From UBA11612 sp963976395 (lineage in GTDB: Bacteria > Pseudomonadota > Alphaproteobacteria > Rhodospirillales > Rhodospirillaceae), in the NCBI GenBank assembly GCA_963976395.1, contig CAXBLG010000003.1:65479-129478 (forward strand): a stretch of DNA of 64,000 nucleotides. Reading direction: 5' to 3'. The notes beneath the pieces are model-generated. The model was not told where the DNA came from. It did no database searches and saw only the letters and a program-made list of their open reading frames with translations. Shown one piece after another: positions 53,312 to 63,210 of the stretch. The stretch's first letter is position 1; each line of letters opens with the position of its first letter. A program made the translations under genes and the position numbers.

Positions 53312-54307
53312 TCATTCAGCGAGTTCAAGATGACTGGACGAACGCAATAGGTGGTTGGAAAAATATATACCCATAAGCTCCTGGGCACGGCCATTGGGAT
53401 GAGGATCGGGCTTTGTGACCCATAATGTATCTGGCGACAGGTCCTCCACTGCAGGAAGAAGGTCGACAAACTCCACGTGATGAGTCTCCGCGGCCGCTTT
53501 CACTTTGGCCGTAACGTCGTGAAAGGGATATTCCTTGAGTTCTCTCAATTCTGGAATATTCACAATGATGAAACGAATGTCGTTCGTTCGGCAATACGCG
53601 GCAAGTTTTGCGATGCTCTCCTGGGCTTTGCGCCATCCTGGCGCGCCGTCCGCATATAGACCCGCATAGTAAGTGCGCCAGTCCGCGCCGCCGAACAGAC
53701 GCCTTTTTAAACTGTCCCAGGCACCTCCGATAACCGCGTAGGCATAGGAATGACGTGCGAGCCAGGGCACCTCTTTATAGATCGGCGTGGGTTCTGCATC
53801 GTTGATAAAATAGTTCAACACTACGATGTCGGGGTCATAGGCTTTGCCGTGATCAAAGAAATAGCCGGCTTCCATTGCGGTGTTGTAATTACCGACACCT
53901 GAATTAATAACTTCAATGGGGCCTGCCCCTTGCGCCGTCAATTCGCGTTCAAGAACTCTCGGCAGAGTTTCATCTGCCGGCACACCCCAGCCAAAGGTAA
54001 TAGAATCTCCCAGCATGAGAATACGCGTTACTCCGGTCGGTTTTGCTTCTTCAAGTTCCTTGTCACGCAAGCCATCGCTGTTAATTGATACGTCAACGCC
54101 CATTAAGCGCGCGTGCGCGCCGGGAATATGCTCATGCCCGATCTCGGGATCTTCGGCGACGCGCTTTAATTCAACCGCATATCTCCACATCTCCACATGG
54201 TACTGCGTACCGTCGTTCAGAGCGGTTCGGCACAGTCCCTCGAACACGCCGGCCATTACGGCAACGGCTGCAAGCAAGAGCAGCCCGTTGGCTATATTTT
54301 TCTTCAC
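53312..54307 (-). CDS. membrane-anchored SGNH/GDSL hydrolase
   Basis: A 331-residue protein with an N-terminal membrane anchor (ANGLLLLAAVAVMAGVFEGL) and an SGNH-hydrolase domain. Block I is MLGDSITFGWGV near residue 95, the Gly and Asn blocks are NSGVGNYNT and LNYFINDA, and the catalytic Asp-His pair is in PDPHPN near the C-terminus. All catalytic residues are present. Family members acetylate or deacetylate sugars or cleave lipids. The start is a GTG whose first base overlaps the upstream stop (TAGTG). It is followed by the sugar amidotransferase operon genes. Confidence 0.82.
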   Translation of the reverse strand: MKKNIANGLLLLAAVAVMAGVFEGLCRTALNDGTQYHVEMWRYAVELKRVAEDPEIGHEHIPGAHARLMGVDVSINSDGLRDKELEEAKPTGVTRILMLGDSITFGWGVPADETLPRVLERELTAQGAGPIEVINSGVGNYNTAMEAGYFFDHGKAYDPDIVVLNYFINDAEPTPIYKEVPWLARHSYAYAVIGGAWDSLKRRLFGGADWRTYYAGLYADGAPGWRKAQESIAKLAAYCRTNDIRFIIVNIPELRELKEYPFHDVTAKVKAAAETHHVEFVDLLPAVEDLSPDTLWVTKPDPHPNGRAQELMGIYFSNHLLRSSSHLELAE

Positions 54308-55353
54308 TACTCCCGCTCCGTTTGGGCTGCATTCGGTATCCTCAGCAACGGCAACACATCGCTCTCCAGCCACCTTCCGATGCAATCGGCAAAGTGGGCA
54401 TGCAGCTTTGCATTTGGGTGACTACTGCCGCCAAGCAAATATGTGCCGGGATCGCTACGCTCAAAGCCGCTACAATTTTTGTAAGGATAGGGCTTATCGG
54501 AAAATATCGCGTCAGCAATTTGATTGCGATCTTCCAGAACCACTACAGCAAACTGAACGTCGTGGCGTGACGCAAAATTATGCAGTTGGTCTATGACGTG
54601 CTGCGTAGCCGGGAGCGCGTCGCCTACAGTATTGTAAGCAACTGACTGAAGCCAGATATTGTGCAGCACCGTTATCAACGCAGACTGTTTTTCGAGAGGC
54701 CAAAATCCGATGGTCCGGAATGGATGAAAAACAAACTCACCGTTCTGCAAACGGTAATGCGGCGGCGCGACGTATCGGCCCTCGTCGTCGGAAATCGAAT
54801 ACACCCAAGACTGGTCTGCTACGTTCCGCAGGGCATGTGAATCGTCGAAGGCCAGCACGATTAGCTTCGGTTTTTCGGATATGTAGAAATTATCATAGGC
54901 TTTTTCAGCCAGCAGCAATGACTGAACGGTGCTGTAGCCGCCATTGCCGAAGTTCTCGAACCACAAGGACGGATACCGTTCACTGAGTATGTAGGCAAAG
55001 GAGTCTTCATCGCGCACCCCATAGGATTGTGCGTTGCTCCCGCCGATCACCATGACCGGCACCTTGCCCACCGGCGATGAGACATCCTCGCGCGTTGCAC
55101 GGCGGCCAAAGTCCCAGAAGGTCATCGGCGCACCACCTTCCTCAATCGAAATCGACACCCCCTCTTTATTAATCCAGCCTAGGTCCGGATCAGGAACCGA
55201 CCAGGTGTCCTCGCTGTTTGGCACAAAAAAGGGATTAATACGGATTTCTCGCGGCGCGAATCCGGCCACGCGAACCCCCACTTCCACGATAAGGGTGGAA
55301 ACGATGAGGGCGCCAATGAGGAGAGTTAGGTTTTTCACGGGCGTGTTGTACAT
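54307..55353 (-). CDS. membrane-anchored SGNH-like protein with altered catalytic blocks
   Basis: A 348-residue protein with an N-terminal anchor (LTLLIGALIVSTLIVEVGVRVAG) and an SGNH-like domain. Block I reads VIGGSNAQSYGV (GGS instead of GDS, Ser kept), the Gly block NFGNGGYST is present, and the end reads GGSSHPN, with Ser where the catalytic Asp is expected. It may be inactive, or use a different dyad. It is the first gene of the operon, directly coupled to the complete SGNH gene, so the two may form a pair. It is divergent from the GspE-like gene. Confidence 0.72.
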   Translation of the reverse strand: MYNTPVKNLTLLIGALIVSTLIVEVGVRVAGFAPREIRINPFFVPNSEDTWSVPDPDLGWINKEGVSISIEEGGAPMTFWDFGRRATREDVSSPVGKVPVMVIGGSNAQSYGVRDEDSFAYILSERYPSLWFENFGNGGYSTVQSLLLAEKAYDNFYISEKPKLIVLAFDDSHALRNVADQSWVYSISDDEGRYVAPPHYRLQNGEFVFHPFRTIGFWPLEKQSALITVLHNIWLQSVAYNTVGDALPATQHVIDQLHNFASRHDVQFAVVVLEDRNQIADAIFSDKPYPYKNCSGFERSDPGTYLLGGSSHPNAKLHAHFADCIGRWLESDVLPLLRIPNAAQTERE

Positions 55354-55590
55354 GAAAAGCTGATCTTAAACCGCTGTAAATCTACATCGCCGACATTGAT
55401 CCCATGCGGGCCGAATGTAACCCTTACAAACCTGTAAATCCCGGGCGCAAGGTCCATGGTGGTAGAACTTACCCTCGAAAATCCGTATTTTAAGTGGCAC
55501 ATGATGGACGCCCTTCAACATGGGCTCAATCCGTGCACCTAAGGTAGATATGTGGCGCCCGTTTGGGCACCTGATTTTGGACTGTAGAAA

Positions 55591-57321
55591 ATGAACGCCA
55601 GCGCCCTCGCGGCCGCGCCTATTGAAGTTCAGCCATCGCTTGGCCAGATTTTGCTGGCCAAGGGCGAAATTGGCGAAAGCGATCTCAACAAAGCCCTTAC
55701 CTTCCAGTCGAGTGTCGGCGGATTGCTTGGCGCCATCCTCATCCGCATCGGCGCTGTTTCTGAGGACGCGGTTCTTGAGGCGCTCTCACACCAGCTCGGA
55801 TTGGGACTCATCACCAACGAGACATTGCCGCAAGACCCGATGATCTATGCCGCAACGCTCAAGAGTTCCGGCATCGACACCGAGTGGTGGATCGATCAGG
55901 CAACACTCGCATGGACAGCCGAAGACGGCACACTCAACTGCATTAGCCGTGATCCACTTCGCCCCAGCCTTCAAGAAGCGCTGATGTCGGCATTTCCGGA
56001 TAAAGAGATATGTTGGTGGCTTGTGCGCAACCGCGAGCTCGACATGATGGTCGAGTTGGTACGCCGCGCGCTGACCAGCGACGGATTCAACTACGACGAT
56101 GATGTCGCCATGCTGCGGGAACTCGCCGAGGAAGCGCCGGTCGTGGAACTGGTCTCCAATACGATGGCCCAGGCGGTAAATGAAAACGCCTCAGACATTC
56201 ACGTTGAGCCGCGCGAACATGAATTTGATATTCGTTACCGCGTCGATGGCGTTTTGCAAAATCGCTTAACGTTGCCTCGATCACGATTCGATGCGGTGGC
56301 TTCGCGCATAAAACTCATATCCGGCCTCGATATCGCCGAGCGCCGCCTGCCCCAAGACGGTCGCATCGGCATGCGCATCAGTGGCAAAGAGCTGGATATC
56401 CGCGTCTCTTGCCTACCCGGCGTCTGGGGCGAATCCATCGTCATGAGGCTCTTGCTTAAAGAGCAGAAAGACTTCTCCCTCGCGCGAATCGGAATGGCGC
56501 CTGACCACCTCGAGACCTTTTCAAAGCTGGCGCAAGAACCCTACGGCATCATCCTCGTGACAGGCCCGACCGGTTCAGGCAAGTCAACAACGCTCAAAGC
56601 GACCCTCGAGCATATCAAAGACGGTAAGCGCAAGATCATAACCGTTGAAGACCCCGTCGAGTACAATGTTCCGGGCGTCACGCAGGTCCAGACCAAAGCA
56701 GAAATCGGGTACACCTTCGCGCGGGCCTTACGATCCATTTTGCGCCAAGACCCGGACGTCATCATGATCGGCGAAATCCGTGATGTGGAGACCGCTCAGA
56801 TTGCCGTTCAAGCATCCCTGACCGGCCACATGGTCTTTTCGACCCTCCACACAAACGATTCTTTGAGCGCTTTTACGCGCCTGACCGACATGGGCTTGGA
56901 GCCTTTCTTGGTATCCTCGTCCGTTCGCGAGGTGATGGCTCAGCGCCTAGTTAGAAAGCTTTGCCCCCATTGCCGTGCGCCGCATGCGCCGACGGCGGGC
57001 ATTCGCGAAAAATGCAATCAGTTGCAACAGCAATTCCCCGATCTTTTCGCAAGCTCCCCCCAATGGCTTGGACCTGTGGGCTGCCCGAAATGTCAAAATA
57101 CCGGATACCGAGGCCGTCTTGGCATATATGAGGTTGCCGTGCTGAATGAAGAACTCGCCGACGCGGTCCTTCACCAAAAACCGCACCATGACCTCGAACG
57201 CATCGCCCGCGACTACGGCTTTCGCGACCTTCTCGAAGACGGACTACTGAAAGCATGGCACGGAGAAACAAGTGTCGAGGAAGTCTTGCGGGTCGCCGGC
57301 CAGGCAGGCATAGAGGATTAG
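55591..57321 (+). CDS. GspE/PilB-type secretion or pilus assembly ATPase
   Basis: A 576-residue ATPase of the type II secretion/type IV pilus family. An N-terminal T2SSE_N domain (GQILLAKGEIGESDLNKAL) precedes the core: SDIHVEPREHEFDIRYRVDG near residue 200, Walker A GPTGSGKS at 325-332, the Asp box IITVEDPVEY, Walker B QDPDVIMIGEIRD, and the four-cysteine zinc site CPHC...CPKC near 460-500. All key residues are intact. No other secretion or pilus genes accompany it. It starts the plus-strand run with three TPR-glycosyltransferase genes, 43 bases before the first. Confidence 0.9.
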   Translation: MNASALAAAPIEVQPSLGQILLAKGEIGESDLNKALTFQSSVGGLLGAILIRIGAVSEDAVLEALSHQLGLGLITNETLPQDPMIYAATLKSSGIDTEWWIDQATLAWTAEDGTLNCISRDPLRPSLQEALMSAFPDKEICWWLVRNRELDMMVELVRRALTSDGFNYDDDVAMLRELAEEAPVVELVSNTMAQAVNENASDIHVEPREHEFDIRYRVDGVLQNRLTLPRSRFDAVASRIKLISGLDIAERRLPQDGRIGMRISGKELDIRVSCLPGVWGESIVMRLLLKEQKDFSLARIGMAPDHLETFSKLAQEPYGIILVTGPTGSGKSTTLKATLEHIKDGKRKIITVEDPVEYNVPGVTQVQTKAEIGYTFARALRSILRQDPDVIMIGEIRDVETAQIAVQASLTGHMVFSTLHTNDSLSAFTRLTDMGLEPFLVSSSVREVMAQRLVRKLCPHCRAPHAPTAGIREKCNQLQQQFPDLFASSPQWLGPVGCPKCQNTGYRGRLGIYEVAVLNEELADAVLHQKPHHDLERIARDYGFRDLLEDGLLKAWHGETSVEEVLRVAGQAGIED

Positions 57322-57364
57322 CTGCCAGCTCACCTCACATTTTGATTAAGGCCCGCAGGCATTC

Positions 57365-59368
57365 ATGGCTGCAGATATAGATATCGAAAAAATCAGCAAA
57401 GCATTGAACGATGCCGTAGCTCTGCATCAGGCAGGCGATGTACAATCTGCGGCGACACACTACGAAGCTCTGCGACCGACCCTCGCAAATCATCCCGAAC
57501 TGCATTACCTGCTAGGCGCGGCATATGTTCATCTGGGCCGCGCGGACGAAGCTGTGCCGGTACTTGAACGGTCCCTCGCCTTACGGCCCGATCATGTGGC
57601 AACCGTGGAAATGCTCGGCTCTGCATGGATTAGGCTAGAGAACCCGGCGAACGCGCTCGTATACTTCGAGCAAGCAGTGAAACTTAAACCTCGCGCCATA
57701 GATGCGTTGTGCAGATTAGGCGCGACCCTGGCTGCTTGCGGCCGCCATGGCGATACCCTCGACGCTTTTGAGTGCGCCATTGCGATTGATCCTAACCACC
57801 CCGAGGCCATGACAGGTGCAGGTCACGCCCTACACAACCTTGGTCGGGTTGATGAAGCCGAAGAAATTTTACGGCGGTGCATAGAGGTCAATCCTTCCTA
57901 CGCGCAGGCCTATACCGTTCTGGGCGGCATCTGGGTGGACTCTGAACGCCTAACCGAAGCTGAACGTTTGCTGCGCCAATGCCTGCTGACGTGTCCCGAA
58001 CACGTCGTTGCGCAGCATTACCTCGCTCTCGCCCTTCACCGCCAAGGAAAATTGCAGGACGCAGAACATGCCTATCGCAAAGCCCTTTCATTAGGGGCGT
58101 CCGATACATTTCTGTTTACACATCTTGGCGATGTACTGGCCGACTTAGGCCGCCTAGATGATGCAGAAAGTGTTTTAGCAGACGCGCTGGCAATCGCCCC
58201 TGACGACGCCGGCTTACTGACGGGCATGGGCCGTATCGAAGAGCTTCGCGGTAATATGGATAAGGCGCTCTCTTTTCATAACCGGGCTATTGCCGCAGAC
58301 AACGGGCATGCCGACGCGTTTATAAACAGAGGCAACGCTTATAAATTTTCCGGCGATTTAGAATCCGCGCTAAAGGACTACGACACAGCTTTTAGGTTGA
58401 ACCCCAACTTGTCCGCCGCCGCCGCTAATCGCGGCATGACGCTCCTAACCCTTGGCCGTCTTGATGAAGGCTGGCCAGCCTTTAAGGCGCGCATTAAAGC
58501 GCGAGCCGGTTCGGTGGACTTAAGCAACGGTGTTAGTTGGGACGGCAGTCCATTGGACGGAAAAAATATTTTGGTGTGGGCCGAATACGGTCTCGGCGAC
58601 GAAATTCTATTCGCGAATCTCCTCCCGGACCTTATTGCACGAGTTGGCAAATGCACCTTGATTTGCTCACCGCGTTTGGTGAGCTTGTTCAAACGCTCCT
58701 TTCCCGGCGCTAGCGTTCAGGCGCTGGGAACTCCCATAGAAGGCGACTTCGACGCGCGGCTTCCGTTGACCGATACGGCCCAATGGCTAAGGCCGTCACT
58801 CGACTCATTTCCGGCGCATCATGGGTACATCAACGCCGACCCTGCGCTCACCGCGAAACTCCGTCAGCGTTACCAAACCTCGAACGACCAAAAAGTTGTC
58901 GGCCTCTCCTGGCATAGCGGCGGCTCCATCGGCACGGCCCCATTTAAGTCCATCGCTCTAGAGAGCTGGGCTCCCGTACTCAATTGCTCGGATATCAAAT
59001 TTGTATCGTTGCAGTATGGCGATTGCACAAACGAGGTCCGGCGCGTCAATCAAACCCAGGGCTCTGACATCGATTTAGATCCCGATATTGATTCATCCGG
59101 CGATATGGAGGCCTTCGCTGCGCAGGTTGCCGCGATGGATCTTGTCATCTCCGTCAGCAACACGACGGTTCACGTCGCAGGCGCTCTCGGCAAACCCGTA
59201 TGGGCTTTGGTGCCCAAAGGCCCAGGGGCCCACTGGTATTGGTTTCAGAATCGCGACGACAGTCCTTGGTATCCGTCCTTGCGTATGTTTCGCCAAAAAA
59301 ATTCTGGCCAGTGGGATGATGTCCTCGTCGAAGTTGCCGAGCAACTGAACCTTTGGCGTCAATCATGA
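57365..59368 (+). CDS. TPR-glycosyltransferase protein, FlmG-like (copy 1)
   Basis: A 667-residue two-part protein. Residues 10-370 hold about ten tetratricopeptide repeats (for example AVPVLERSLALRPDHVATVEMLGSAW). Residues about 385-667 are a GT-B-type domain like heptosyltransferases, with VWAEYGLGDEILFANLLPDL, WHSGGSIG, FVSLQYGD and the donor-side motif AAMDLVISVSNTTVHVAGALGKPVW. This is the layout of Caulobacter FlmG, which recognises flagellin through its TPRs and transfers pseudaminic acid. The target protein here is inferred. It overlaps the next gene by 4 bases (ATGA). Confidence 0.82.
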   Translation: MAADIDIEKISKALNDAVALHQAGDVQSAATHYEALRPTLANHPELHYLLGAAYVHLGRADEAVPVLERSLALRPDHVATVEMLGSAWIRLENPANALVYFEQAVKLKPRAIDALCRLGATLAACGRHGDTLDAFECAIAIDPNHPEAMTGAGHALHNLGRVDEAEEILRRCIEVNPSYAQAYTVLGGIWVDSERLTEAERLLRQCLLTCPEHVVAQHYLALALHRQGKLQDAEHAYRKALSLGASDTFLFTHLGDVLADLGRLDDAESVLADALAIAPDDAGLLTGMGRIEELRGNMDKALSFHNRAIAADNGHADAFINRGNAYKFSGDLESALKDYDTAFRLNPNLSAAAANRGMTLLTLGRLDEGWPAFKARIKARAGSVDLSNGVSWDGSPLDGKNILVWAEYGLGDEILFANLLPDLIARVGKCTLICSPRLVSLFKRSFPGASVQALGTPIEGDFDARLPLTDTAQWLRPSLDSFPAHHGYINADPALTAKLRQRYQTSNDQKVVGLSWHSGGSIGTAPFKSIALESWAPVLNCSDIKFVSLQYGDCTNEVRRVNQTQGSDIDLDPDIDSSGDMEAFAAQVAAMDLVISVSNTTVHVAGALGKPVWALVPKGPGAHWYWFQNRDDSPWYPSLRMFRQKNSGQWDDVLVEVAEQLNLWRQS

Positions 59369-60969
59369 GCAAGAACGGAGCCATGACGGTCGGACAAGCC
59401 TTCAGTCAATCCATCACACTGATGAATGCCGGCCGATACGCTGAAGCCAAGAAAATCTGCGAGGACATTAAACGTGTTCGCCCGCTGGAGCCGGATGTTC
59501 ACAATCTTCTCGGCGGCCTCGCGTTTAAAATGGGCCATGCCGTTGAGGCCACCACGCACTTTAGTCGCGTCTTGGAGCTAAAGCCGGATCATAATGAAGC
59601 ACGCTTAAATCTGGCCCGAGTGCTCCGCGATCTCCAGCAATGGACCGAAGCCGCAACTCATTTCGAGCATTTGGCCAGCACAGTAGGCAATAACGCCGAC
59701 ATCCTGATGGATTGCGCCCGCGTTCAGGTAAAAGCTAAGCAATATGACGATGCAATCCGTACCTTTGAAAAGGCAATTGCAGTACATCCGTCAGCAGACC
59801 TCGTGCAAACTGAACTGGCGGAAGCTTTTCTCAAGAAAGGCGATATCACGAACGCTGAGAAAAACTATACGGCCATACTCGCACGTACGCCGACCTACCC
59901 ATACGCACTTATCAATCTTGCTGTAGTGCGCGACATCCAAGGCCGTATGGATGAAGTTTTAGTGTTGCAGGAAGACGCCATTCGAGCAGATCCAAACAAT
60001 GCCGACGCACATACCCATCATGGCCTTGCCCTGCTTACGCGGGAACGCTTCACTGAAGGGTGGGACGAGTACGCTTGGCGCTTTCGCCGCACCTTCACCA
60101 CGACACTGCATGATCGCTTCGACATGCCGTATTGGGAGGGAGAACCTCTACAAGGCCGTCATCTTCTCATATGGACCGAACAAGGGCCGGGCGATGAAAT
60201 TCTAATTGCCAGCATGATCCCCAATGTATTGGCGCAGGGCGCCAAGTGCACACTGGTATGCACTGCTCGGCTGGCTTCCTTGTTTCGACGTTCTTTTCCC
60301 AGCGTCGATATCCTTCTGCGGGAACACATCGTAGCGGGCACGGCCAAAGCCCCAGGCGCCGATTTTCAAGCGTCCCTTTCTCATCTGGGCCGCTCTTTAC
60401 GCCAAGGTCTACCCGCGTTTCCCTCCGAAGGTGCTTACTTGAAGGCCGACCCAGAGTTAACCGACCATTTGCGAAGCGGCTACCAAGCGGGCGCCGACAA
60501 ACCCCTTATCGGGATCTCCTGGCGCAGCGCCAACCCTGCGGCGGAATCAGAAAAAAGCACGACCCTCGCCGACTGGACGGACCTGCTGAGTATTCCCGAC
60601 CTGCGCTTTGTAAGTCTTCAATATGGACACCACACGCCGGAAATCGAAGCAGCGAAAAAAGCCACAGGCGCCGAAATTATTGTTGACCCCAACGTAGACC
60701 CGCTGACCGACTTGGATAGATTCGCTGCCCAAGTCGCGGCTATGGATCTTGTTATATCGGTCAGCAATACCACGGTGCATGTTGCAGGCGGACTTGGTCG
60801 CCCGGTCTGGACCCTTGTGCCGGCGTCAGTGGGACGTATTTGGTACTGGTTTCTGGAACGGACGAACTCACCGTGGTACCCGTCCATGCGTCTATTTCGC
60901 CAAAATCGGGGAGCGGGCTGGACTCCCGTGCTAAGTGAGGTTGCGCGGGCCCTGGCACTCTGGCGCTAA
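59365..60969 (+). CDS. TPR-glycosyltransferase protein, FlmG-like (copy 2)
   Basis: A 534-residue paralogue of the preceding gene with fewer TPRs (about six in residues 10-225) and a complete C-terminal GT-B domain: IWTEQGPGDEILIASMIPNV near residue 275, ISWRSANP near 380, FVSLQYGH near 420 and AAMDLVISVSNTTVHVAGGLGRPVW near 455. The ATG at 59365 overlaps the stop of copy 1. A shorter TPR region may select a different acceptor protein. Co-transcribed with copies 1 and 3. Confidence 0.82.
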   Translation: MSKNGAMTVGQAFSQSITLMNAGRYAEAKKICEDIKRVRPLEPDVHNLLGGLAFKMGHAVEATTHFSRVLELKPDHNEARLNLARVLRDLQQWTEAATHFEHLASTVGNNADILMDCARVQVKAKQYDDAIRTFEKAIAVHPSADLVQTELAEAFLKKGDITNAEKNYTAILARTPTYPYALINLAVVRDIQGRMDEVLVLQEDAIRADPNNADAHTHHGLALLTRERFTEGWDEYAWRFRRTFTTTLHDRFDMPYWEGEPLQGRHLLIWTEQGPGDEILIASMIPNVLAQGAKCTLVCTARLASLFRRSFPSVDILLREHIVAGTAKAPGADFQASLSHLGRSLRQGLPAFPSEGAYLKADPELTDHLRSGYQAGADKPLIGISWRSANPAAESEKSTTLADWTDLLSIPDLRFVSLQYGHHTPEIEAAKKATGAEIIVDPNVDPLTDLDRFAAQVAAMDLVISVSNTTVHVAGGLGRPVWTLVPASVGRIWYWFLERTNSPWYPSMRLFRQNRGAGWTPVLSEVARALALWR

Positions 60970-61025
60970 CCAATAGCGCAGCTCATGCTTCAAACCTTCA
61001 ACATTGAACCTACATACACTCGGTA

Positions 61026-63122
61026 ATGAATAAACTCCCAATACCCGTACCCCACAAAGAGCACCTTACAACGCGCGGCCTACGGATCGAAGTCGATCAA
61101 GGGCTGCGCGATCAGCTGCGCGCAACACTAGCGTCAAAGGGCACGGGGCGCCTACTTGTTGGGCTGGCCTGGAGAAGTGCAAACAATAAATTGAACGAAA
61201 CATACGCCGTCAATTTTCTTGACTGGGGACCCATCCTCCATGTTCCCGGCCTGACGTTCGTCAATCTGCAAACGGGCGACTGCGACGCGGAATTGGCAGC
61301 CGCTACTAAAGGCTTTGGCATTCCAATCGCACACGATGAGATTCTTGAGTCACGTCAGAATATCGATGACTATGCTGCGAGAGTTGCCGCCATGGATATT
61401 GTAATCGCACCGGACTCGGATGCGGCGGCGATTGCGGCAGCCTTAGATGTGCCGCTTTTGTACATGGCTTTACCCTCCACACAAAGCAGCTTGCGTTCAC
61501 AACACCGCACACAGATATTCACGCAACGCTCATCTGGAGAATGGATGAGCGTTATCCGCGATGTTGGCCTTGCGTTACTGGATCACGCCGTAGAGTCCGG
61601 TGCGACTCCTAAACGAGCGCCATACTTGCGCACTCTCGCGCAGGCTTTCGCCAATATGGGCCGACTGGAAGACGCAGAACATTTGTACCGCCGGCTGGCG
61701 CAAGAGCCTGGCCTCGCCGCTGAAGGATTGCATCAAGCCGCATTCCTTATGCACAGAGCGGGGCAAAGCGAAGAAGCCCTAAACGTATTCGACGACGCGC
61801 TTACAGCCGACCCTTCTTTTTGGCATTCCTACAATGGCAAGGGGCTGGCTCTCGCCGCGCTTAATCGATTTGAAGACGCCGTTGCGACTTATCACCGAGG
61901 ACTAGCGCACAATCCAAAATCCGGAGAAATCCACAATAATCTCGGCACTTCATTGCGTTGCCTCGGACGTGCTGCCGAAGCTCTCCCACACTACCGTCAA
62001 GCAAAGAGCCTGTTGCCAGACGTCGCATCCATTCATCTCAATGAAGCTTCAGCACTGGATGAATTAGGTAAAACAGAGCAATCCTTGCAAGCGTTTGACG
62101 ACCTCGTCGCACGCAGTCCTGACTATGTGGATGCACACTACAATCGATCGCAAATACTGCTGTCCGTGGGTCGGTTTGACGAGGGCTGGAAGGAATCTGT
62201 ATGGCGCTTAAAGCGTCCAACGGCAAATGCCCGTCACGATCTCTTTCCCCAGCCGGTCTGGCAGGGCGAAGACTTACGCAATAAGAAAATTCTGATATGG
62301 ACCGAGCAAGGCGTCGGCGATGAATTGCTCACCACCAGCATGGTCCCCGATGCCATTGAAGTCGCCGAACATGTCACGTTGCTCTGTTCAGAGCGTCTCC
62401 TTCCGCTCATGCGCAGGTCATTTCCGGATGCCACTGTGGATCACAGAGCCGAGCCGCTACCCGCATGCGCCACCGACCCATCGCTTGATTATCAGATGTC
62501 GCAGTCTGAGCTCGGCTCAGCGTTTCGCCGTAGCTTCGCCGATTTTCCTAAGCGCCAAAGTTTTCTGAAGGCCGACCACAACCTTCGTGACTCTCTGCGC
62601 CGTAATTATCAGACCCTCCGTCCAGGCACGCAATTGGTCGGCATTTCGTGGATGAGTCCGAAAAACTATGAAATCGGCTGGCTCAAGAGTCAGAACCTGC
62701 TGAGCTGGGCGCCCATCCTGTCTGTACCTGGGATAACCTTCGTCAATCTTCAATATGGCGACCGTAAAGCTGATCTGGCGCACGCCAGAGACCAACTGGG
62801 CGTGGACATACACCAAGATGACGATATTGACCCTCTGGTTGACATGGACGCTTTTGCAGCCCAGGTGGCGGCCATGGACTTGGTTGTCTCGGTCAGCAAT
62901 ACAACCGTTCACACCGCCGGAGCACTTGGTGTTCCCACTTGGGTCCTGACCGCCACAGGGCGAGGACGGCTTTGGTACTGGTTTCGCGGACAGGATGTCA
63001 GCCCATGGTACCCGGCGGTGCGGTTTTTGACCCAGGAGGTGGCCGGAGACTGGACGCCGGTGCTAAACCGCTGCGCAACAGATTTGGCGGCATGGTCGGC
63101 GAAAAAGGTCGACACTTTGTGA
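61026..63122 (+). CDS. TPR-glycosyltransferase protein, FlmG-like (copy 3) with extra N-terminal half GT domain
   Basis: A 698-residue paralogue with an unusual front. Residues 38-190 resemble the C-terminal half of the GT domain (VGLAWRSANNK, FVNLQTGD, VAAMDIVIAPDSDAA) but lack the SNTTVH motif, so this half should be inactive. TPRs follow (residues 200-385), then a complete GT-B domain: IWTEQGVGDELLTTSM near 425, GISWMSPKN near 540, FVNLQYGD near 580 and AAMDLVVSVSNTTVHTAGALG near 617. It looks like a fusion of a decayed gene end with a full gene. Same strand, 56 bases after copy 2. Confidence 0.82.
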   Translation: MNKLPIPVPHKEHLTTRGLRIEVDQGLRDQLRATLASKGTGRLLVGLAWRSANNKLNETYAVNFLDWGPILHVPGLTFVNLQTGDCDAELAAATKGFGIPIAHDEILESRQNIDDYAARVAAMDIVIAPDSDAAAIAAALDVPLLYMALPSTQSSLRSQHRTQIFTQRSSGEWMSVIRDVGLALLDHAVESGATPKRAPYLRTLAQAFANMGRLEDAEHLYRRLAQEPGLAAEGLHQAAFLMHRAGQSEEALNVFDDALTADPSFWHSYNGKGLALAALNRFEDAVATYHRGLAHNPKSGEIHNNLGTSLRCLGRAAEALPHYRQAKSLLPDVASIHLNEASALDELGKTEQSLQAFDDLVARSPDYVDAHYNRSQILLSVGRFDEGWKESVWRLKRPTANARHDLFPQPVWQGEDLRNKKILIWTEQGVGDELLTTSMVPDAIEVAEHVTLLCSERLLPLMRRSFPDATVDHRAEPLPACATDPSLDYQMSQSELGSAFRRSFADFPKRQSFLKADHNLRDSLRRNYQTLRPGTQLVGISWMSPKNYEIGWLKSQNLLSWAPILSVPGITFVNLQYGDRKADLAHARDQLGVDIHQDDDIDPLVDMDAFAAQVAAMDLVVSVSNTTVHTAGALGVPTWVLTATGRGRLWYWFRGQDVSPWYPAVRFLTQEVAGDWTPVLNRCATDLAAWSAKKVDTL

Positions 63123-63210
63123 CAAAAGAACGTCCTGTGCTTGAGGTTCGACGTCTAATCAACGATAAGTCCGCAACATTTGCAAACCGTGTTCGTGATC
63201 GGAAAAATTG

